Shown one piece after another: positions 39,226 through 39,500 of a stretch of 39,500 bases of DNA (positions within the stretch are counted from its first letter, which is position 1; every line of letters starts with the position of its first letter). The position numbers and the translations under genes are program-made. The stretch is from Phycisphaeraceae bacterium (lineage in GTDB: Bacteria > Planctomycetota > Phycisphaerae > Phycisphaerales > Zrk34), in the NCBI GenBank assembly GCA_028282685.1, contig JANQHK010000136.1, positions 1-39,500 on the forward strand, written 5' to 3'. The notes beneath the pieces are model-generated. The model was not told the origin of the DNA and ran no database searches. It saw only the letters and a program-made list of their open reading frames with translations.

Positions 39226-39500
39226 TCAGGTCACAGTCGCATCACGCGTCGTGATGGAAATGGCGTCGAGCGTGAAGGTGTTGCCGGACGTAAGCGCCTG
39301 AGAGGCGGACAAAGGTCCGGTCGAGATCAGATTGGAGACGCCATCTGTCAACGCCCAATGCGTCGCCGTGCCGGTGCCGGTGACCGAACCGTCCGTGACC
39401 GCCGGCGTCACAACCCGCCGACCATCTGTCGCGCCGTCCTGCGTCGCGCCGGTGTTGAGCCCGGTTTTGTTGCCGAGCGTATAGGTCGACGTTGCCTCAG
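39226..39500 (-). CDS. Origin-spanning virion-associated protein, C-terminal part
   Basis: This is the rest of the gene that begins at 205. The frame enters from the joint and reads VTPAVTDGSVTGTGTATHWA, then LTDGVSNLISTGPLSASQAL, then TSGNTFTLDAISITTRDATV, and stops at 39226-39228. Bases 39402-39500 repeat 99-1. It ends 12 bases before the start of the repeat protein gene. See the entry at 1-205 for function. Confidence 0.85.
   Translation of the reverse strand, partial: EATSTYTLGNKTGLNTGATQDGATDGRRVVTPAVTDGSVTGTGTATHWALTDGVSNLISTGPLSASQALTSGNTFTLDAISITTRDATVT
39402..39500. repeat. Terminal direct repeat, right copy
   Basis: Identical to bases 1-99. Removing one copy gives a 39,401-base circle. 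Confidence 0.95.

Overview
The window is the complete, circularly closed genome of a short-tailed (podovirus-type, P22-like head) double-stranded DNA phage. The first 99 bases are repeated exactly as the last 99 (1-99 = 39402-39500). One gene runs across this joint, so the unique genome is about 39.4 kb. High GC, protein families I recognise from rhizobial and other alphaproteobacterial phages and prophages, and dense ATGA/TGATG start-stop overlaps all suggest an alphaproteobacterial host. That host assignment is inference.

Layout. (a) Minus-strand packaging and head operon, read from 5.4 kb down through 1 and around the circle to 34.5 kb: HTH protein, TerS, TerL, zinc ribbon protein, portal, small head genes, a 22-residue-repeat protein, scaffold, P22-type coat, head fibre. 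It ends in a terminator followed at once by a tRNA gene. (b) Minus-strand 8.3-5.5 kb: Cro-like regulator, replication-type winged-helix protein, small Cys-rich proteins, a protein with a Tat-like N-terminus, and a VWA-domain protein, closed by a terminator. (c) Plus-strand early operon 8.4-14.06 kb: small genes, Gp157-like protein, RecT/Bet annealase, HNH-like nuclease, PD-(D/E)XK-like nuclease. (d) Minus-strand 31.6-28.5 kb: small serine recombinase, an HPPC-motif protein, an orphan D12 adenine methyltransferase, and several tiny genes. (e) Minus-strand tail and lysis operon 28.25-14.07 kb, beginning with a structured leader: tail adaptor, gp10-like stabilisation protein, ejection proteins, a tail lysozyme, fibres, amidase, overlapping spanins. 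(f) Plus-strand accessory operon 31.7-34.2 kb: nine small genes, most with the same GAAAGGGACA ribosome-binding cassette.

How it fits together. Four sigma70-like promoter regions (5.4, 6.86, 8.36 and 10.15 kb) carry an ATAGCCTAT/ATAGGCTAT-type element between -35 and -10. One of these regions is the divergent control region of the Cro-like gene, so a single phage regulator may control the early and packaging operons. No DNA polymerase, primase, helicase or tyrosine integrase is visible, so replication must depend on the host.

The most unusual item is a 74-nt tRNA gene with a CAT anticodon at 34381-34454 on the minus strand. It has the C1-A72 mismatch and purine-11/pyrimidine-24 pair typical of bacterial initiator tRNAs, and it encodes its own CCA end. 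Other unusual items are the structured leader before the tail operon, a 33-bp tandem triplication that repeats a ribosome-binding site plus start codon, and two small genes that look broken by one-base shifts, one of them at a run of ten G.
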